Of a stretch of 64,000 nt of DNA, positions 1 to 11,382 are shown one piece after another. Location: positions 59,435,829 to 59,499,828 of the forward strand of contig OW028573.1 in the NCBI GenBank assembly GCA_932294295.1, written 5' to 3'. This DNA is from Alitta virens. Lineage: Eukaryota; Annelida; Polychaeta; Phyllodocida; Nereididae. Within the stretch, counting starts at the first letter, position 1. Every line of letters begins with the position of its first letter. Made by a program: the position numbers and the translations under genes. The notes beneath the pieces are model-generated. The model saw only the letters and a program-made list of their open reading frames with translations, searched no databases and was not told the DNA's origin.

Positions 1-80
1 GTAAACAGCCAGGACAGGTTCTCCCCTACATCGTGTCTGCCCACCAGCCGGACCACCTCGCGGAATTCCTGCCGTGTGAA
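1..80 (-). CDS. TIR-domain gene, downstream exon (partial, runs off the window)
   Basis: On the minus strand the acceptor AG lies at 82-81 (TTCCAG before the exon), with a branch-point-like TACTGAAC a short way upstream. The reading frame begins in phase 0, matching the phase in which exon 1711-1829 ends. It reads an acidic/basic helical stretch beginning FTRQEFREVVRLVG and ending NLSWLF at the window edge. The amphipathic pattern (EFxxVVxLVG) resembles one helix pair of a small helical adaptor domain, but I do not recognise the family. The exon is open throughout its 80 nt. The polypyrimidine tract is weak, so the acceptor is inferred mostly from phase agreement and coding character. Confidence 0.6.
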
Positions 81-1710
81 CTGGAATTAGACAGTTCAGT
101 ATTATTAAAATTATGCAGAATATTGATTGCATTATTCATCAGTGAAATTCTGTCTTATTGATTGCATTTGCCTACAAATTGTGATTATCTATTTATCTAT
201 TGATTATCAAGTTAACCATTGTTTTTTTTGCCAAAGTTATCACAAATCAATCGAAATATCTTGCTCTATTGAAATATTGTAAATTTTAACAGACGGCATT
301 GATAAATTTAGAATATATAGCTACATGCTTAATAATGCATTAGTAAATGAAAATAATGACTATGTCTGTAACATGTTCATGTGAGATGGAAAATTTTTCT
401 GAAAAGTTCACTTTTTAATTGGTTCACAATAAACCCCTGGCTGAGACGCGGCTTCATTAGACACACGTTCCTCACATGTGACTTGCAATTTTGCAACGAC
501 GCTTCTCAACAATGACAGGATTAAACTGCCGCAACAAGACAAAGAGAGACATTAATCGGGCGAGCAAACTGCTTGTATTTTGCACTCATTAAATGCACCA
601 AGACGCATCAGGGGTAATCTGGCATTAGAGAATATCAGATCAGAATCAAGGCATTAAAATTGGACCCGTATTAATTCAATTTGTATTGGCCAACCAGAGA
701 CACGACACATCTTCTAGATGATGACATCAAACCTCTCGATATTTTGTGACAAATTGCTACTTTAATTTCTCATCCAGTTATTGTACTGGTTGGATGATTC
801 TGGCTCAACATTAAGAAAGCCTGATATTTTTCCACTAAAGGTTAAAGTTCTGTGCGAAATGTCAGAAGTAATCTGCGGGTCTCGGTTGTAAATTGCTGTT
901 TGAGGATTGCCTAATGACCGAGGTGACCTTGGTGGGCCAGCCACTTCTCTCGGGCTGCTAAGGACTCGCTGCTATTGGAGCTGCAAGGTACGACGGATGG
1001 AGGCTCTAACATCTAAATAATTTTCTTCCAATATTTAGTAATGATGAAACGTGACTTTGATGGTTAAAATGTAGATTACACAGTGGTGTAAATTAGAAAG
1101 GAATGGCAAGCCAATATTGGAATATTGGCATCGATAGTTTATAGTCACCCACTGGTCTCCCACTGCTCCCCCACTGGTCTCCCAAAGGATATGTTGTACT
1201 TTGTGTGTTTTATTCATTATTACTACCACTTGGGTGGTCTAATGGATAAGACACTGACCAGTTAATTTTTAAAGTCCGGTATACGAATTTAGTCTCAGAA
1301 CCCTTTCTGCAGTATACACTCAATCCTTCAAAAGAAACCCCACCCATGGCGGTGGTATATAATAATTATGTGTAAGTTCATGGCATGGAGTCACCTCATA
1401 ACTACGCGAGCTTCTGGTAGCCAATCAGACGTCACAATGCTCTATTTACATTAACAGAAAACTGTAGTTTAAATAAGGTTTTCCTAGTGTTTCTAATATT
1501 GTGATTAGTAGTGTGCTGTCACAAGTGCCTTATCGATTTGTTCAATTCACCATCTACAAATTCAGTTCAGCCATCCAATTTCTTCTGTCGATTGATGTCA
1601 CCTCCATTCACATTCAGCCAATTTTTTTTGTGTCACTTCATAACAAGTAATTCCAGACACTGCAAATTTACTAAATTATAGGCATGCAGAAAAGGGAATG
1701 GAGCACTTAC
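81..1710 (-). other. Intron of the TIR gene
   Basis: This 1.6-kb interval sits between phase-matched exons on the minus strand. It is AT-rich, has stops in all frames, and contains one old tRNA-derived SINE near 1229-1356. I see no further exon. Confidence 0.55.
1229..1356 (+). mobile_element. Old tRNA-derived SINE copy (second family)
   Basis: An A-box-like TGGTCTAATGGATAAGAC is followed about 40 bp later by a decayed B-box (GGTATACGAAT). After it comes a tail containing CCCCACCCATGG. The same order (A box TGGCCTAATGG, B box GGTTTGATCC, then ACCCCACCCATGG) occurs at 42384-42622, so both belong to one tRNA-derived SINE family. This copy is the more decayed; no clear target duplication was seen. 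Confidence 0.5.
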
Positions 1711-1829
1711 AGATACATCATTAGAAATGAGAGTGTCCGGAATCTCCTCATGGTCAAATACCAACCGAGCCTTCAATTGTCCTTCTATGCTGGCACTGAG
1801 CCTCGCCAGTAATTGACCGTTGTGGAAGC
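1711..1829 (-). CDS. TIR-domain gene, exon after the TIR exon
   Basis: This 119-nt minus-strand exon has clean borders: acceptor CTCTTCCACAG before 1829 and donor GTAAGTG after 1711. It opens with two bases (GC) that complete the single overhanging G of the TIR exon to a glycine codon, then runs 39 codons and ends in phase 0. The peptide includes FHNGQLLARLSASIEGQLK and the acidic run DHEEIPDTLIS. No family was recognised for this C-terminal part; it could be a linker or the start of a second domain continuing in the exon at 1-80. Exact phase agreement on both sides is the main evidence that it is a real exon. Confidence 0.75.
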
Positions 1830-4800
1830 CTGTGGAAGAGAAATTGACCATTCATCATCCAGATAAGACAATGTAAGACACTGTAGGACAAATATAGGAC
1901 TGCATATAAGGCAATATAAGACAGAAACAAGGCGACATATGACAATGCCAAGATAAGGATGAAACAAGGGAGCAGATGATGACATCAAGAGATGTATCCA
2001 ATAAGCCGTTACAAGACAAGGGACTAATACTGAGAGCGAGGTTCAATCAAAGGCTAGACTGGATGTCTAGTAATTACATTACGGGTTTACAGTGATACAA
2101 TTGTTTTTGCTTATTTCTTAAATCATAACATACAAATTATTATCAATTGTAAGTATTTTAGAAAGTCAAATTGAGTTAGAATGACATCAAAAGAATAGAA
2201 ACTACACGCAGAACAAAATATTCAACACAGAATATACTAAAAGCATCAGCATCAAATTTGTAAGACAGTATGTTTGCCATCTCCTTAGGGCAATGTGGTT
2301 CAAGATGACTTTAATTGAAAAATGTCGTATAACATTTTGTAACGTGTGTATGCATAATTCATGAAAAGGGATAACAGGAGACATGGTTTGGCATTTTTGG
2401 TGGATTGTTGCAGGGCATTAATACATAATGCTTGTCAGCTTTGATGTTTGAAGAGAACACCCGGTGTTGCTGTTGTGTAGGGGCAGATGATGCGCATATT
2501 CATCAGTGGTGAGGGTGCCACCATAGAGGTGCACTGGTGCAGTGATGCTTCGCTACTGAGACCACCTTTATAGTGCAACGTTTATTAAATTATTAGCTTT
2601 TGTGGTGAGCCGGTTTCAACAGAAAGTAACATATATGGCAGTGGCAGGGATTCCATGGGGTCCGAAAATGGTCTTATTTCTGGGGTGGTCTTTATTAGAG
2701 GAGGTGCTAAAGCAAGGTTTCATGTAACTCTGCTGCAGTAGCATAAGCATTATGGCAGCACAGCAGGGTATGAGCTGGTGTCAGTCCAGTGCTGTGGACA
2801 CAGTGTCAGTGGAGGTCGGTTCTATTCAAACGCAGCATAAACGAATGTGGACAGACAAAGAAGGGCAATCAGGGCGGCTAGAGGCTTTCCGTGTTCTGGG
2901 GCAGGTGGACAACCACTGGACAGGCCCTTTCACCTGTCCCTCGGCTGCTGTTTGAAGTATGTGCCTCATGCTCACGTCCGCAACGAGCTCTACTGCCCAG
3001 CACGCCACGTCATGTCCCGCGTCGCCAACGTCATTACGTTGGGTCATTACGGCTCTCGAATTCCATGAGAGACTCCAAAAGAACCTGCCACATTTCATTA
3101 TAAACATATATCGTACGCAGACCACTGTAAAATATTGTTGTACAATGTTGTACACTCAAAGTGCCGAAGTGCCACTTGCGCAACGTGGCTTCTAAATAAG
3201 TTCAGTTTACTTAATTTAAAGAGAATATCTTGCACGACATTTGTATCAGATCACTTGTCTCATGGACGTCCAAAAGCATATCATATGAGCCAGGTTTATA
3301 TTCTTCCAGGCATGCCTTTTAGTAATTTGTAAGCTGGAACGCTGGAATGAACTGTTTGATCCTCCCACGACTCAATTTCCTGAGTGACTTATGAAGCCAG
3401 TCAGCAGGAATCGATAACACCCCCCAGTCCATTTTAAAATATTCGACTCTCGGAAACCAGAGAAATCCTAGAAAATTCCCACGGCTCAGAGAAGATCTCT
3501 GTATCTCTTAATGGCTGAACTTCAGTCAGTATCGGTCAAGCTATCACGAACCAGCATATAGTCTTGCTGCTGGCCTTTTTCGTGTTATTTCGGTTTTTAT
3601 GTCCACATCACTTTATTGCGTTAGTTTATATACTAACGACAGAATAAAAGTACCCAACTTCATTATCAAGGTTCCATGTTTCCTATTATTATTAGTATTA
3701 AATGGCCAACTAAACTAAGCTATCATGAGTAACATATAGTAAAAAAGCAAGGACGTAAAACACTTCAAGAATTTAACAACATTGATGCTAAAGTCATTTC
3801 AGTGATTTAAAAATGTGGTGGTCTTTATTGTGGGGTTCTGTTGTATCAGAAGTAAAATGTACTTGGTCATCCTCAGATGTGTTGCGGTCAGATTAGTGCA
3901 AATGGCCAGCTAATTTTCCTGCATGCAACTACGTTGTCACAATCATCACGATCTTGGCAAACCAAACGTTGTACTTAACATGCCTAATAACACATAACAC
4001 GCATGAACAGGAAACAAAGACAACCTATTTGAGCAGACCTAATATTATCGCTCACCTGTGGAGTGTGGAGATTGCAAAGATCGGATTGTGTGTACGGAAT
4101 CACTGTGAGTCATGCCATCTGGAAGAAAAAAAAGAAAAGGTCAAAGTGACTCTTAAGTCACAAGGATTAGCAGATCCCAGGCAGGAGGTGGCTAAAATAT
4201 ATCCAACTTAAATGCCCACCCCATGTGGTAAGATGATCTCAGTAAATATTAATAAGTCATTTATACATAACAGTGTAACAAAAGAATGTTACATGCTACA
4301 TTTCCTACGTAATTTCCTACATAATGTGCCTCGACATTTTGATTAGGCAAATATGCTGCAGATAATATAATATCGACAACTAATAAGGGTTTTTTTCGTT
4401 GCTTTTTAACTTTGGCAAAAAAAAAAATCGGAACTATTAAAGAATACGTATTGCTAGGTTGCTTTGTAGTTCTGTTCCGTTACCTTACAGTTTTTATTCT
4501 TTGTTATGATTTGCACGTTATCACATAGTTTCAGATAAGGCCTGAAGGTTAGCCATTAAACACTGAGCACCCATACTAAGCAAAGAGGCCAGTAACAGGG
4601 ATTTTCAATCACAGACAGTCTCATTGCCCCGACTGTTTGCAGCAACTGTTTAGGTTTCACAGGAAGCACCAGAGCGGAATAAGATGGCAAACGCAGGGCT
4701 GGCTTCTCCGGCTGCTGGTCTAATGCCAGCCTAACGAGTCTCAAACCAACAACTACAGCTATAAGAACTACAAGAAGCCGCCAAAAAACTTAAATGCTTT

Positions 4801-5669
4801 TTCAGAGGAAGTGCTCTGTGTGGCTAGAATTCAGCAATCAGTACATAAAACAGGTTACAACTAGGAGAAACTTGGTGGACTTCTCGTCAGCACACATTTG
4901 CCTTATTGTGTTGTTAGTGAAGCTTGGTAAGTGAAGGTTGAGATTTCTTACAACACATGAGGTCGGGGTCCCAACAATAAAGACCAGGGTTAGATGCAAA
5001 CTGCTGCTAGATGTCCCCTAAACTAGTGCAGCACAGCACCCAGTCCGACAGGGCCACCTTTTACATATAGTTCATGGGCGACCACATCTGGCTAAAGCTG
5101 ATGACCAATTTTAAGCCAGACTTAGCTCAAGAGAGACTCCTTGTTCCTTACGACAGAGGCCAGCAACAGACAGGAACAAAGAGATGTAGTTGCCTTTAAT
5201 CCTCACGTCCAAATTATCCAGATTGAGGCGGTTCTCTTCCTCTTGTAATTAAGAACAGGGTGCTGTAATTGGACCCAGGACTCAGCATGCAGTTTCTTCC
5301 CCACGTAAACGTGTCTAGCCATGCATATGTCTAATTTTATCTTCTAGCGGGGTTCCTATAAGAAACACAGCTTTCTTTGATATATATTGCAGGACATGAC
5401 AACCATATATCGACTTGGTGCCAGGTGTTCCTTTATTCTAGAATCGAATGGATAAAACTAAAAGGCCCACATAAAATACTGCTAGGGGACATACCTTCAA
5501 CCGAATTTAACTTCCGTCTAAGCTCTACTGGGACGAGTTGAGGTTATCACTCAACGTATGGACATGTACCCTTAAACTGAAGGGCACAAACTGATTCTGT
5601 ATCCCAACTGATGTAAGCTCACTAGATTTATCATCCCAGGAAAATGTAGTGAGATGAAAAAGGACTTAC
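1830..5669 (-). other. Intron of the TIR gene
   Basis: This 3.8-kb interval lies between the TIR exon and the next phase-matched exon. Around 2740-3070 it is more GC-rich and open in several overlapping frames on both strands, but without convincing splice signals or a recognisable peptide. The rest shows nothing beyond ordinary AT-rich intron sequence. Confidence 0.55.
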
Positions 5670-6251
5670 CAAGACTGATAGCATGTAGAAGGCTGTCGAA
5701 GAAGTCAGCATGGTCCACCTCAAGAGCGTGCTGAGTGCGTAGATATTCCGGCACTTCACAAGCCCTGAGGACAACGGGTACCACTCGCCGTTTACGTAAA
5801 GTCAATGACGTCAGATGCGCTAAAGACTCTTCATATTCCGGCCACGATTCGCTTATAAATGAAGGAGAAAGGACGACCACGACTCGATGGCTGAGCATGA
5901 TGGAACAGAGTATCTGCTGAGTCCTGTGTTCTGAGTCATCCATATCTCTATCCCACCTGCAGCATTTATAGCAATAGGGCTCATCCTCGAGGCGTTCCAC
6001 CAGCCACTGGACCCAGGAGGCATCTGACATGTGGTAGGCAAAAAAGATGTGGTAGCGGTACTTGTTATCCAAGGGTACAGCTGTCAGGGTGGATATAGTA
6101 GAGACAGTAGTGCACTCTGAGGGGCTCTCTAGGACTGGAATGTCATGGCTGAAGATCAGGGGGCCAGTGTCCAGGCTAGCCATGTCCAAGGAGATCTCTT
6201 CATAAACCCCAGAAGTCCCTGTGATGTCACTTTCAACCAGCATTGTCGTGT
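5670..6251 (-). CDS. TIR-domain protein, exon carrying the whole TIR domain
   Basis: This 582-nt minus-strand exon has acceptor TTGATTCCAG before 6251 and donor GTAAGTCC after 5670. It begins with two bases and ends with one. About 63 residues of acidic, Ser/Thr-rich linker precede a TIR fold. Box 1 is YHIFFAYHMSD, the box 2 region reads RWDRDMDD, and the following strand and helix read VVVVLSPSFISESW, then PEYEESLAHL. The Trp-to-Glu spacing matches the SxWCxxE pattern, so the glutamate used by enzymatic TIRs is present, though signalling TIRs share it. The usual Pro-Gly of the BB loop is missing. No transmembrane segment or leucine-rich repeat is seen, so a cytosolic adaptor or TIR-scaffold is more likely than a Toll receptor, although the N-terminal exons are not secured. 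Confidence 0.85.
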
Positions 6252-7859
6252 CTGGAATCAAATCAAATCATGCAAAGTAAGTAACTTGAAGTAAGGGAAA
6301 GTTAGCAGCGTGAAAAATACAAAGACACCATGACACAACTGCGAGTGAAATGGATTCATGTTAACAAACAATTCACTTTATATATTATAGTTACATGTAT
6401 TTAACTTTATGTAGTATTCCATAATGTATAACAAGTAATTTACTTCTCATTTGTGTATATTCTCATCTTTTCCCATTGTTTCTGTCGTGTCATTTGTCGG
6501 CAAAAAAGCCTTGCAGCTTGTGTCATTTGTTTTATTGTAAAACAGCAATTGAATCAAGGTGAAGAAGGAGAGCGTTAGGTGGCATGAAGCCAGCAAAAGC
6601 TCATACAAATATGCGGAATCACCTTATTTGACTTATCAATATTTATTAAGCGTAGATGTTCACATTTCCATTAAAACTACAAAACATTCAGATTTATAAT
6701 AGTTTTTTTAATGCCAACGCTGAGTCTAACCAACGAATCGCTAACATAATGGAAAATGTATAATGCCCTGGGTAAATCTTAAATAAAATATCTAGTCTTG
6801 AGTCTTGGGTATTATCTGGAGGATAAACACATAAAACCTAAGGTGCATAATTCATTACATTCCTCGTGTAAAACTTTCTATCCAGTATATAAGCAGTATG
6901 TAGCCAGTATGTGCAGTACATACACAAGCGAAGTATAAGTTCTTCGCATATACAGCCCAGCAAAGCAGGTCTTTTGCAGACAATGGCCATGTTCCCCTTT
7001 GATTCATCCATACACCTGAGTGTATTATTCATGGCTCATTCTGTTTCTTTTGTACTACATCACAGGAATAGGCCACATTACACTCCTCTTTCAGTCGCCA
7101 GGTTGCAAGCCTTATACAGATCAAAGGATACATAAGTATTCTCCAGCAGAATTACTTTGTGCACTCTATTATCATTATAAGGCTTCTTGTAAGAAGGTCT
7201 AGTATATATCTTAAATTAGCAGGAATGCTCACTTTGTGAGTTGAATCAGTAGGCTATGCAATTTTATTATGTATGGCAGGCGTCTGCATTTTCACCAAAA
7301 CAACATTAAGTAAAAGACTATTAACATTTCATTATAATTTCACTCTCATCTTATAGGAAACGATGATGCGGGTATAGATAATGAAGCTGTCGTATTATGA
7401 CAAGAACATCAGAATATTACACATAATGGTAGCTGGACGCACAAATATCTTTTACTTTTTAATCTAACAGACGGATGAGCTTCAATTATAATTAGCCCTC
7501 ATAATTAATTGAAAGAAGGGAAGGAAACTGGAGTTGATTTCACTTTCCAAAATGGACCTGTCATGAAAGTCTGATTGATCATCCATCACAGCCTCGGCAA
7601 ACTAGTTTTAGTTAAGTTTTTTTTTCTTAGTTAAACATTTCCTCTCATCATGCGTTTAATAATCGAGAATATGCTGATAACAAAGATGACATAAAAAAGA
7701 TAACACTGACTGGATTAAAAGTGAAGAGGTCTTGATTTAGAGGGGAGTTACGATGATGAGGATATGGTTGGGCCAAAATTACGTGATCTTTTTAATGGAG
7801 AAGTAGATGAAAGTCCCACAGTAACTATTGTATCACCCAACAGTCTCAACTTACGTTAC
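6252..7859. other. Noncoding stretch, probably intron
   Basis: AT-rich sequence upstream of the TIR exon on its strand. No exon with usable borders, no RNA gene and no clear repeat was seen. Confidence 0.4.
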
Positions 7860-7945
7860 CGTAATACCAACCACTGGGTCCCGGGTTCAATTCCCGGTCG
7901 AGCCTATGTTGGATGGCTGTTTCATCCTTTGTCTCATTGCCATGG

Positions 7946-7959
7946 TCTCTACCTGTCCT
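7946..7959. repeat. Left target-site duplication of nested SINE
   Basis: TCTCTACCTGTCCT here is repeated exactly at 8144-8157, on the far side of the inserted minus-strand SINE. Confidence 0.85.
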
Positions 7960-8143
7960 GTGAGTGTGTGATTAGGGCTTTACGTCCTGTATTTCTGCAC
8001 CAGTTGGGCTAATTAGGACAGGCAGAGACCATGGCAATGAGACGAAGGAGGAAACAGCCATCCAACTTAGGCTAGACCGGGAATCGAACCCGGGACCCAG
8101 CGGTTGGAAGCCCAGAGCGCTACCGCTGAGCTAGGCCTCCGCC
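7960..8143 (-). mobile_element. Full-length tRNA-derived SINE inserted in an opposite-strand SINE
   Basis: Read on the minus strand this 184-bp unit starts GGCGGAGGCCTAGCTCAGCG. It has a Pol III A box (TAGCTCAGCGG) and B box (GGGTTCGATTCCC). The anticodon-loop-like CTTCCAA would read TCC (glycine), but the acceptor and anticodon stems pair poorly, so this is not a working tRNA. The body ends with ACGTAAAGCCCTAATCACAC and a CA-rich tail. Exact 14-bp duplications flank it. Because both ends are defined by the duplication, this copy gives the full length of the family. Confidence 0.88.
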
Positions 8144-8157
8144 TCTCTACCTGTCCT
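8144..8157. repeat. Right target-site duplication of nested SINE
   Basis: TCTCTACCTGTCCT, the exact partner of 7946-7959; the interrupted outer SINE continues directly after it. Confidence 0.85.
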
Positions 8158-8216
8158 AATTAGCCCATCAGGTGCAGAAATACAGGACGTAAGCCCTAAT
8201 CCACCACCACCACCAC

Positions 8217-9504
8217 ATGTTACCATAATACAAAGGAGGCTGCATCTGGAAACGTGAGGTGATAGCTAAATATAGGGTTGTTACGTAACTGATAAGCTAT
8301 GACCTTTAAAGGTTAACTACATCTGGAGACTGGCTGTCTCAAGCAGATCCCCTTCCATTAGGGTGTCAGTGCCAGTCCCGTTGGTTAATGGCCTTCCACA
8401 AGGAATGCCATGGACACAGTTAATCTTGACTTGTTCAAAGGAATACGTAGAAAAACAGTTCAATGAACGTGATAAGAAATATAGTGGAGACGCTGTAAGA
8501 AAAAAAAAAGAAAGAAAAACCGTCTTGAGCATCCTCAACATGTACTGTTTGTACTATTGGCTTTGCAGCACAGGTCGTCCATGATGGTCATTCTTACTCA
8601 AAGGTCTTTTCACAAAATAAAAAATCTGAAAATCTGAATCACATTTTGCACCATTGGGTCAGAACCTGCTGATACCTAAATAGTACCATTTCTTTGCAAA
8701 CTTCACAACGAGAAAAAGAAACAAACGGTTTGTTAATGAGGTTTGGGTCACGCAATCCTTTCTTGTATCTAAGAAGTTTTTAAACTTTAAAAAGAAAATC
8801 AGTGCATGAAACAGCAAGACAGGTAAGTTATCCTTATTCGAAAGACAAAGAAATTCTATCCACCCAATTTATTTCCTTCGTTGAATTGTGTGCTTTTACA
8901 ATAGATATATCTCCGCGTAATAACAGATTTGTTGTTACATTTGTCAGCCTCTCTTTTGCAAATATGGAAAAGTTTGAGGTATATGATACTGTTAAGGCCA
9001 AGCCATGAGCCCGGCAGACATAACCTTTATAGATAGCCATATCTCCGCATTCTCTAAGACCCAAATCCTAAAATACCTCAAATAAGGATCTTAGTGGCAA
9101 GAGTGCGCAAGCGCAATGAGCTTCAGCTTCCAGAGGCATTTGTCGATCGCTCTCCGGTAATGAGGTCTCGCGGAAGGAAACCTTGCAGTTGTTAATCTCA
9201 GCTGTCAAAGGTCAGAACGTGAAGCATGTTTCTTTCTCTTTCGCCCAACCAGAGATCACTGGTTTTAGGCTCTTGACTTTCATACTGTAAATGAAGAGTC
9301 GGCAAATTACAATTCTTATATTAATTAGGCCTGTGTGGATTATGTGGAATAATTCTTCAATTTCTACTTGATTCTGATAACATGAGTTCAGTTTTGTCAT
9401 GCGTTTGCACGAATTTCATGATTTCCCACAGGAACATAAGAAACTTCAATTATAAATATGAATACTGAGTAAAGGGTGTTACATCACACTGTGCATGATA
9501 TTAG
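8217..9504. other. Noncoding stretch
   Basis: No exon or clear repeat. The patch at about 9090-9230 is less AT-rich and unlike its surroundings, possibly regulatory, but this cannot be shown from one sequence. Confidence 0.35.
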
Positions 9505-9505
9505 A

Positions 9506-9565
9506 CATTCTGCTGAGCATCAGAATTGACCAATCAGTGGCTGAGAAACCCTCATGATGCCACGG
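9506..9565 (+). repeat. Left arm of a dispersed inverted repeat
   Basis: CATTCTGCTGAGCATCA, followed by CCAATCAGTGGCTGAG and AACCCTCATGATGCCACG, returns in reverse complement at 11312-11382, with about 80 percent identity by eye over roughly 58 aligned bases. No transposase or target duplication was identified. Confidence 0.5.
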
Positions 9566-11311
9566 ATAAAGAAGAAAGGTTTTGAAGACTATTCTACGGA
9601 GTTATTGCAGTTATAATCACTGAAGACTGAAGACCCAAGACTTTTTTTTTCTCCATGAAATGTTAATTTACATGGTGCAGGATGGCACCTCTAAGGCAAT
9701 TTTTTGCCGCTATCGAGGTGCCAACCTGAATGGTTCAGAGAGATCCAATCAAGTTACGACTATATAATTATTATTGACTGCATGATGATCAATACCTGAG
9801 TATGACCTTAATAGTGGCATGGTGTGATCCTATATGAGATTCACATGCTGTCGTTTCGAAGGTCATAATGTGGCAATCTTGGATAGGTATAGTTTGGCTA
9901 TTTATGGGCAAAACTGTGGGCGAAGACATCGAACCCCAGTGGCCAACATAGAACTCAGTACAATCCACAGTCTTGCTTTCCCTGAGCTCACCTTATGCCT
10001 AGCTCGCACTGCACCAAGTAGTAAAGTGTTTTTTTTCCCTTTTTTGTTTTTGTTTTCAGGTGAGCAAGAGTAGTTCACCTTTTTGATAACTTGATGGTGG
10101 TGTCTGGCATGACTGTCCATATAGCTAATGAATTATTATCATATGCCATACGTGATAATGACCTAGTTTTTAGTCCGGAATTGTCCCATCACATAATATT
10201 GTCTACGGTCGGAGATAGCCAGTCTAGACAACATTACAATACATTAATACATTTTAACATAAAGAATTTCAGTGTTCATGTTAAGCATCTCTTACGATTC
10301 TGTCCTTAGCTACACACGACGCAATCACGCACTTGGATCATATATACGTTTCACTCAAGCCTAAGTGGAAATGATTCGCCCTACTTGAATAAAAATTTCT
10401 TTTCTGAGCTTTTAATTCAACTCCTTGTCATGCAAATGAGCTAACGCACTAAGGGCCACTTCATTTCCAAAGACCTCGGGTCTCTAATGCCTCCAATCAT
10501 GCTTCATTTCGGAAGCTCTGGGAGGCAAAAATCTGAAGAACAAAAATACTATATATAATGCCAATATAAGCCACCACACTTGCACATCTGCAGCTGAGCA
10601 AGCATCAGTTAATCTGATGACAAAGTTATGGCCAATCCAGCAGCTGATGACGAAGTTGGGTAACACTTAATGGGCAATTAGGAACTGGCACTCAGGATGA
10701 TGAGTGACCATCAGACTATTTTACTTCCAACACGGAAGAGCCGCATGACTTCATCTGACATATCCCTGGCCTTATTAGCATGCCAATCAGTGGGGTATGC
10801 TTGATCTGACTTTGTGCTGGCGATGCTATTCACATGTAATTCTACACAAATGACATCATTGCAGATTCTGAACAACTGATTTCTTTAGTACCAAGCAATT
10901 GCATACTTGCGAATACAGTGAACCCCCAAAATGAATAAGATCACAAATATTAAAAAACATTTATTTAAGAATACTTCATGGGTTTTTACAATATAATTAT
11001 CTATTAGTAGTATAACAATTGTTAAAGTTGATGAAACCAAGAATTAATTTTCATGTAACGGACCATTGTTAAGAGCACGGCCAAATGTTTTTATATGGGC
11101 GCTGTATATTAGCTTTTAATTATTAGTTTTAGTTTTTTTACACTTGTAAATTTTATGTTATAACGGCCGTGTTGAAAAACAGGTTTTATTGTCTGAACTT
11201 GTCACCCTGTAATATGTTTATAAATAATTAAATAAACAACAATGCCTTAAATTTTACTGCCAAATGTTTGCATAAAAAAAAAATTATTGTTGTAATAATG
11301 GTTCATAACAC

Positions 11312-11382
11312 CATTCGTGACATCATGAGGGTTTTACAGCCATTGATTGGATTCTGTAAACATGATGCTCAGTAGAATTCTA
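11312..11382 (-). repeat. Right arm of a dispersed inverted repeat
   Basis: Inverted partner of 9506-9565 (on the minus strand: ATTCTACTGAGCATCATG, CCAATCAATGGCTG, AACCCTCATGATGTCACG). The 1.75 kb between the arms contains no recognisable gene. The pair could be the ends of an old MITE-like or foldback element, or two independent copies of one short repeat. Confidence 0.45.

Larger units (their letters stand above)
7860..8216 (+). mobile_element. tRNA-derived SINE, plus-strand copy split by another SINE
   Basis: The outer copy runs on the plus strand. The tRNA-like part holds CCCGGGTTCAATTCCCGG, followed by the body (GGATGGCTGTTTCATCC, GTCTCATTGCCATGGTCTC). It is interrupted at 7960-8143 and resumes with CTAATTAGCCCATCAGGTGC, ending in a (CCA)n tail at 8203-8216. 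The body and tail match three other copies in this window (7960-8143, 20692-20783, 36154-36332). The start of the outer copy is eroded. Confidence 0.8.

Noticed and set aside
2740..3155. GC-raised patch open in frames on both strands
   Set aside because: Several mutually exclusive frames, none with splice support, inside a well-supported intron.
8070..8143. tRNA-Gly(TCC) gene on the minus strand
   Set aside because: A and B boxes are present but the acceptor and anticodon stems do not pair. The sequence is the head of a SINE with a defined insertion.
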